41,072 nucleotides of DNA from Candidatus Peregrinibacteria bacterium CG2_30_44_17 (GTDB taxonomy: Bacteria; Patescibacteriota; Gracilibacteria; UBA1369; UBA12470): positions 1-41,072 of the forward strand of contig MNZJ01000023.1 in assembly GCA_001873565.1 (NCBI GenBank), in the 5' to 3' direction. Positions 35,901 to 41,072 of this stretch are shown here, in pieces. Within the stretch, counting starts at the first letter, position 1, and each line of letters begins with the position of its first letter. Below the pieces are notes generated by a model that worked only from the letters and a program-made list of their open reading frames with translations, was not told the DNA's origin and searched no databases. A program made the position numbers and the translations under genes.

Positions 35901-35958
35901 AATTGTAAACAGTGTATCAGCTTATTCGCCTAGCTTCCAGAAACAAACGAATAAAATC

Positions 35959-38169
35959 CTATATCCTACTAATCGGCGCCACGCTTGCAGCCAGCTTTTT
36001 AATCCCTATCCTAGGATCTTTGAAAGCGACAGTGATAACCCCTCCAGCAACGGCGGTAATAATGCCCTCCCCCCAAATTTTATGAGAGATTCGATCTCCA
36101 ATAGCAAGATCGGCAAGTTCTTGGTTTTCATCTTCATAAGGGATAGGCTGAGCACCAAATTCGTCCATCATAGGAACGCTGATGCCACCATGATTCCTGG
36201 CAACAAGTTCCTCCGGCAAGTCCATAAGGAACTGTGATGGCGAATTGGACTTATAATCTCCATAAAGCATTCTCTCCTCGGCATACAGAAGGAATAGGTC
36301 ATCAATGGCGCGTGTCATACCTACGTACATAAGCCTGCGCTCTTCCTCCATTTCTTGAGGATCAAGAAGACTCCTTGAATGAGGAAAAACCCCTTCCTCA
36401 AGTCCGCATATAAAAACACATGGGAATTCCAGTCCCTTAGCTCCATGCAGAGTCATCAAGGTTACGGCATTGTCTCTCTCGTCGAGAGTATCGATATCTG
36501 CAATAAGGGAAACTTCCTCCAAAAAAGTTCCAAGAGATATACTCGGTTCAAGTCTATCGTATTTACTAGCAACGGATATAAGCTCAAGCACATTCTCGTA
36601 ACGTATCTCGCCTTCTTCGGAGCCATCAAGAAGCATATTCTTGTAGCCACTCGCCATAAGGATATGCTTGATAACGGCGCTTGCCGTACCGATTTGGTTT
36701 TCACGATGCCCAGCATTGATAATAGATACAAATTTAGAAATAGCATCTCGCTTGCCTACCGGCAGTTCGCTCACAATTTCAATATCTTCAAAAACACTCC
36801 ACAAGCTTTGTTGTCTGATGTTTGCCGCTTCCTGACAAACTTCGATAGTTTTGGCTCCAATACTTCGGGCTGGAATATTGAGTATGCGGAGTAGGCTGAC
36901 GGTGTCATGAGGATTGTTAACAACTCTAAGATAAGCAATCAGGTCCTTGATCTCTTTTCTCTGATAAAATTTCACACCACCAATGATCCGATAAGGTATT
37001 CCGTATCTCATAAGCACCTCTTCCAGTACACGCGACTGAGCATTGGTTCGATACAAAACAGTAAAATTACTAAAATCAGGAGTTTCATATCCTCGTATCC
37101 TATCCTCTATTTCGCCGGCAATCATCTCGGCTTCGTCGCGTTCGTTGCGAGCCATCCAGATGCGAATATGTTCGCCACCTTCACGCTTAGTCCACATCTT
37201 CTTATCTTTTCTCTTCTGATTTTTGATAATAACACTATGAGCCGCGTCGAGAATAACAGGGGTGGAACGATAATTTTGTTCAAGCAGAATCACCTTCGCA
37301 TCGCTATAATCTTTTTCAAAATCCAAAATATTCTGCATGTTAGCACCGCGCCATGAATAGATGGACTGATCGCTGTCGCCAACAACGCAAATATTACGAT
37401 ATTTATCGGCAAGGAGCTTCACGAGAGTGTATTGAGCGTGATTTGTATCTTGGTACTCATCTACGAGAATGAACCTAAACTTCTCCTGATATTTGTCCAA
37501 AACATCTGGAAACTGATTAAAAATATTAACAGTCTGCATAATCAAATCATCAAAATCCATAGCCTGATTTTGCCTCAGCCTTTTCTGATACTCTTTGTAA
37601 ACTTCCGCAACCTTTTCGGTGAAATAATTGTGCCCTTGATGCTCATACTCTTCCCATCCGATAAGTTGATTCTTGGCTCCGGAAATATGAGACAAAACAG
37701 CCTTTGGGTTGACCTTGGTACTGTCAAAAGCGAGATGTTTCATGACCTGCTTTACAAGTACCTCGCTATCAGTCGCGTCATAAATAGTGAAACTGTTCTC
37801 ATAGCCAAGTAAGTGTCCCTCTTTTCGCAAAATTCTCACGCAAATTGAGTGAAAAGTACCCATCGAAGGCAGGCTATATCCACGCAAGCTAGCCGCATCC
37901 ATATCACTGTCTTGCATAGCTGCAGCCTCATCAGGATGTAGAAGCTTAAAAACCCTCTTAAGCATTTCTCCTGCAGCTTTATTAGTAAAAGTCACTGCGA
38001 GAATATTCCACGGTGGCACTTTCATATGGCGGATCAGGTAGGCTATCCTGTGAGTCAACGCCCTGGTTTTGCCCGATCCGGCACCTGCAATTATCAAGAC
38101 AGGTCCGTGTGTAGTAGTCACAGCCTCTGTCTGTTTTTCATTTAGATTTTCAAGAATTGAGTCGTTCAT
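35959..38169 (-). CDS. UvrD/PcrA-like SF1 DNA helicase
   Basis: LNEKQTEAVTTTHGPVLIIAGAGSGKTRALTHRIAYLI (Walker A), ILVDEYQDTNHAQ, VVGDSDQSIYSWRGAN, VTLMTLHGAKGLEFPCVFICGLEEGVFPHSRS, EEERRLMYVGMTRA. ORF opens at 38199; MNDSILENL start preferred. Confidence 0.96.
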   Translation of the reverse strand: MNDSILENLNEKQTEAVTTTHGPVLIIAGAGSGKTRALTHRIAYLIRHMKVPPWNILAVTFTNKAAGEMLKRVFKLLHPDEAAAMQDSDMDAASLRGYSLPSMGTFHSICVRILRKEGHLLGYENSFTIYDATDSEVLVKQVMKHLAFDSTKVNPKAVLSHISGAKNQLIGWEEYEHQGHNYFTEKVAEVYKEYQKRLRQNQAMDFDDLIMQTVNIFNQFPDVLDKYQEKFRFILVDEYQDTNHAQYTLVKLLADKYRNICVVGDSDQSIYSWRGANMQNILDFEKDYSDAKVILLEQNYRSTPVILDAAHSVIIKNQKRKDKKMWTKREGGEHIRIWMARNERDEAEMIAGEIEDRIRGYETPDFSNFTVLYRTNAQSRVLEEVLMRYGIPYRIIGGVKFYQRKEIKDLIAYLRVVNNPHDTVSLLRILNIPARSIGAKTIEVCQEAANIRQQSLWSVFEDIEIVSELPVGKRDAISKFVSIINAGHRENQIGTASAVIKHILMASGYKNMLLDGSEEGEIRYENVLELISVASKYDRLEPSISLGTFLEEVSLIADIDTLDERDNAVTLMTLHGAKGLEFPCVFICGLEEGVFPHSRSLLDPQEMEEERRLMYVGMTRAIDDLFLLYAEERMLYGDYKSNSPSQFLMDLPEELVARNHGGISVPMMDEFGAQPIPYEDENQELADLAIGDRISHKIWGEGIITAVAGGVITVAFKDPRIGIKKLAASVAPISRI

Positions 38170-38264
38170 AGGAATGCCAGTATATAAAAAAACAAGCACC
38201 TAGGGAAACTATTTTCGGTTCGCCAGATAGCTAAAAGCCTCTAAAAATGGTATAATTAACGGAT

Positions 38265-38474
38265 ATGGCTGAATCTAAAATCAAACAATTAGTAGAGAAC
38301 GCAGCTTTTTTGACACAAGATCAGAAAGCAAAAATGCTACGCCTGACTGCCAAAATGACTCCGGAAAAACTCACACAGATAGAACAGTTTTTCGAGAACA
38401 CGCAAAGAGACATAGCAGATATGATTCGTGTCCAGAATGCAAAAAGACAAAAAATAACCTCGAAAAATGGTTAA
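38265..38474 (+). CDS. Small hypothetical helical protein
   Basis: 69 aa, overlaps next CDS by 8 bp; translationally coupled arrangement. Confidence 0.6.
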   Translation: MAESKIKQLVENAAFLTQDQKAKMLRLTAKMTPEKLTQIEQFFENTQRDIADMIRVQNAKRQKITSKNG

Positions 38475-39423
38475 TGAAATGCCAAACAAAATGGATTATG
38501 GAGATGATGCTCGGACGGAGCTAAGTAAACTGCACATGGCGATCATGGGTAATGAAGATCTCGAAGAAACAGAAAAAAGCAAATTAATACAAGCAACTGA
38601 CGAGGTAATTGATGCTCAGAGGGAGCAGAGTGGTCGTGAGATACAAGCCTTTGAAGAGGCGGACGCAAGCCTTTTCCGAGATAAATTCAAACAAGAACAG
38701 CGCGAACTTAGAGCTCTTATAATCAGTTTGACCGAAGGCATAGATGCACAATTGGCCGTTGCAAGCGACTTCGGAAGCATAACTGATGAAGAGTTTGCGG
38801 AGCTCTACGGTGAAATAGACGGACTGGTGCCTCTTCGGGAAGATGAAGGGAATGCATACGACAGACCTGAAGCTGAAGAATGGAGAAGAACTAAGGTTAA
38901 AGAAGGATACAATCCGACGGAAGTTAGAGAATCGTCAGTCGCAATGGCCGGAGGAGGTACGATAACGGGATACAGCCCAACAGCACCTGATCAAGCTAGA
39001 GATGCATTGCTTTGGGTGAGAGATACATTGCTGTTGACGCCGGGAACAGAGGGGACGGCGGAAATGATGGATGCCCTGATTTTTGGAGAAATGGCTAGGG
39101 ATGTAGCAAGGAAGCAGTACGCTGCAATAGGTTTAACAGGGGCTGATTTGGAACGCGCCGTTGATATATCTCAAAAATCGTTCCCTCAGGCGCTCAAGGA
39201 TGATTGGTCAAGCGCGGCAGTCTATCTGGTTTCGGTTATGTTTGCTATGCTTGGAGGCAATGTGATGAAGGGTATACTTGAGCATGGAATATTAAAGCTG
39301 GGACTGGGGTCAACATTACGTCCAATTTTCGGCAATGCCGTAGAGAAAATACTTAGTGAAGCTGGAGAAGGTGGACTGGAAATGATTGAATCCGAAATAA
39401 AAAGCAGACTGGAAGCAGAGTAA
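38467..39423 (+). CDS. Hypothetical protein
   Basis: 318 aa, coherent acidic/helical protein; no family recognised. Start may be internal (MPNKMDYGDD). Confidence 0.65.
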   Translation: MVNEMPNKMDYGDDARTELSKLHMAIMGNEDLEETEKSKLIQATDEVIDAQREQSGREIQAFEEADASLFRDKFKQEQRELRALIISLTEGIDAQLAVASDFGSITDEEFAELYGEIDGLVPLREDEGNAYDRPEAEEWRRTKVKEGYNPTEVRESSVAMAGGGTITGYSPTAPDQARDALLWVRDTLLLTPGTEGTAEMMDALIFGEMARDVARKQYAAIGLTGADLERAVDISQKSFPQALKDDWSSAAVYLVSVMFAMLGGNVMKGILEHGILKLGLGSTLRPIFGNAVEKILSEAGEGGLEMIESEIKSRLEAE

Positions 39424-39457
39424 TGTGAACAGGCCCTAAAGAGCTGGAAGAAGCATT

Positions 39458-40660
39458 TTACTTCTCGATAACCAACTTCGTTCCGACTTCGCTGAATGCG
39501 AATACTTTCTCGGAATCATCAGGAAGCTGTCTTATGCATCCATGACTTACCGGTGTGCCAATATGTTCTAGAGCCTCGTACCAGAATGCTCCACCGTCAT
39601 TAGCAAGATAAGGCAGCGCATGTAGGCCGTGTCCGACAGATGTAAATCCCATCCAATTCGGCATGTAATAATGAGGCCATGCTCCGCCAATGCGAAGCTC
39701 CTGTTTATTAAGGATGTAGTAAGTTCCGGTAGGCGTAGGGGTATCCCACGCACCTGAACTCATAGGAAGTGACCAGATCATAGTCTCTCCAACATAGAGT
39801 TGCATCTCTTGATCGGAAAGATCTGCATGGATCCATTTCTCACCCTCTAGGTCGGAACTTTTTGTTGAAAATGAAACGATATCCATGATGCCTGCATCAA
39901 CATCATCTGTAATGCCCATCTTAATATCCACCTCCGCAAGTGCTTCATCCATCCATCTCACTCCTTCGGCAACAGGCGCAAAGTACTCTTTGTACCAGAC
40001 GTTTTCCCAGTTACTTTTGCTAGAGAATTTAAAAGTTGCAATATCTTCAGGGTAGACAACAGCCTCTGTCATTTCGATTCTGCTATCATTAAGCCATCCG
40101 GAAACTGCGTACTCGCTACTACCAAAAATACTTGATCTTCCCTCTTCCGCGAAAGTACCAAGGTTCACACTGACTTGGTTCTCGCAGTAATTATTACGGA
40201 ACCATGCGATGTCACCGGTATTAAGTACCTCAACCACGACGTCAAAAACTTGGTCCGGTCCAATAGATTCAGGGACTGTAACGGAGACAACCTCTCCTGC
40301 AAAAGTAGGTTCATCAGGCCCGATATAAAGACACTCGGACATCATGCCCTGTTTCTCCGGCAGATAAATAACATTCTCATCGGCGGCTTGTTCCTCGTCT
40401 GCGGAGTCGTATAGTTGATAGTCTGCGTCATCTACTCTTACCAAGTATATTTGGCGATTTTGCCTGGCTGCGGCATCGTTATTATGGAGCACGCTGGCAT
40501 AGAAATTGTGAGAATGTTTCATGTCGGCACGCGTAAGAACGGCGCTTCCTTTGTTTGCAGTGGCTTGTATCAAAAAAGCCGACATAGTGAATACAAGGAG
40601 TGCAAGCGCAGAGGAAATCACAGTGATTTTTCGGTGCTTTGAGTGGTGACTACTGCTCAT
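39458..40660 (-). CDS. L,D-transpeptidase (YkuD)
   Basis: DLSDQEMQLYVGETMIWSLPMSSGAWDTPTPTGTYYILNKQ ... WMGFTSVGHGLHALPY ... GTPVSHGCIRQLPDDSEKVF (catalytic HGCIR). Confidence 0.93.
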   Translation of the reverse strand: MSSSHHSKHRKITVISSALALLVFTMSAFLIQATANKGSAVLTRADMKHSHNFYASVLHNNDAAARQNRQIYLVRVDDADYQLYDSADEEQAADENVIYLPEKQGMMSECLYIGPDEPTFAGEVVSVTVPESIGPDQVFDVVVEVLNTGDIAWFRNNYCENQVSVNLGTFAEEGRSSIFGSSEYAVSGWLNDSRIEMTEAVVYPEDIATFKFSSKSNWENVWYKEYFAPVAEGVRWMDEALAEVDIKMGITDDVDAGIMDIVSFSTKSSDLEGEKWIHADLSDQEMQLYVGETMIWSLPMSSGAWDTPTPTGTYYILNKQELRIGGAWPHYYMPNWMGFTSVGHGLHALPYLANDGGAFWYEALEHIGTPVSHGCIRQLPDDSEKVFAFSEVGTKLVIEK

Positions 40661-40798
40661 ATATTTGGTTCAAGTTTTATTTTGATTAGTAAATTATAAA
40701 ACAAAAGTGGCAGAAAAGCAACCCCTATGTAATAGTTCAAGGCTCATGCCCAACCCAAAAGCAATTTTTCAAAGAATCCTTTGAGGTTCTTATTATTG

Positions 40799-40850
40799 TA
40801 TCGAGCGGCTCAAGGTAGTAGCGAATTTTGCGTTCCGCAGTCGCATGGAA
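40799..40850. repeat. 52-bp direct repeat copy 1
   Basis: TATCGAGCGGCTCAAGGTAGTAGCGAATTTTGCGTTCCGCAGTCGCATGGAA; 50/52 identical to 41021-41072. Confidence 0.95.
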
Positions 40851-41020
40851 GACGAGCTCTGCGAGACTTCCAGAAGACAAAGGACGACGAGTAGTGATTT
40901 TGGCAATCATGGTGACGACAGGATAACAAAATCTCTAACGAGTTGAGCAAAATCCTATTGCAGCCACGAAGTGGCGATGCCCTAGCGAGACATCATCACC
41001 ACATAAGTTTTTTTGTTATC

Positions 41021-41072
41021 TATCGAGCGACTCAAGATAGTAGCGAATTTTGCGTTCCGCAGTCGCATGGAA
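41021..41072. repeat. 52-bp direct repeat copy 2 (continues past window end)
   Basis: TATCGAGCGACTCAAGATAGTAGCGAATTTTGCGTTCCGCAGTCGCATGGAA, 222 bp after copy 1. Confidence 0.95.

Noticed and set aside
35554-36237. 227-aa plus-strand ORF
   Set aside because: Antisense to the YmdB-like and UvrD-like genes; no domain evidence.
1-41072. Alternative genetic code (UGA as Gly, as in Gracilibacteria/SR1)
   Set aside because: Conserved genes run full length under the standard code, and glycine motifs are encoded by GGN.

Overview
About 41 kb of bacterial chromosome that reads with the standard genetic code. Gene style (small genes, CarS-like membrane protein, TrbC/VirB2-like pilin, YmdB-type phosphoesterase, LPXTG protein) suggests a Patescibacteria/CPR-type organism, possibly Peregrinibacteria; this is inference only. 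Housekeeping genes I can support: murB, murA, argS, ppdK, a pabA/pabB/pabC-like cluster, a UvrD/PcrA helicase, a CtpA-type S41 protease, an L,D-transpeptidase, a CorC/HlyC-type protein, a tryptophanase/tyrosine phenol-lyase-like enzyme, YibE/F, ECF sigma factor, RelE/RelB-type TA pair, and tRNA-Thr(TGT), tRNA-Tyr(GTA), tRNA-Ser(GCT), tRNA-Ser(TGA). The two most unusual signals are: (1) a family of about 150-190 bp repeat units downstream of tRNA-Tyr and tRNA-Ser(TGA). Each unit ends in a copy of the 3' end of its own neighbouring tRNA (broken at the same T-loop position), shares a core across both tRNAs, and has a tRNA-matched closing stem; this looks like an undescribed structured RNA or tRNA-targeting element. 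(2) An ECF sigma factor followed 14 bp later by a 1791-aa membrane-anchored alpha-2-macroglobulin-like protein with a Hint/bacterial-intein-like domain in the bait-region position. Other notable items are tandem tRNA-Thr 5'-part repeats, a 24-bp tRNA-Tyr 3'-end direct repeat flanking a TA module, a 166-bp palindrome between ppdK and the macroglobulin gene, and a repeat running off the right end of the window.
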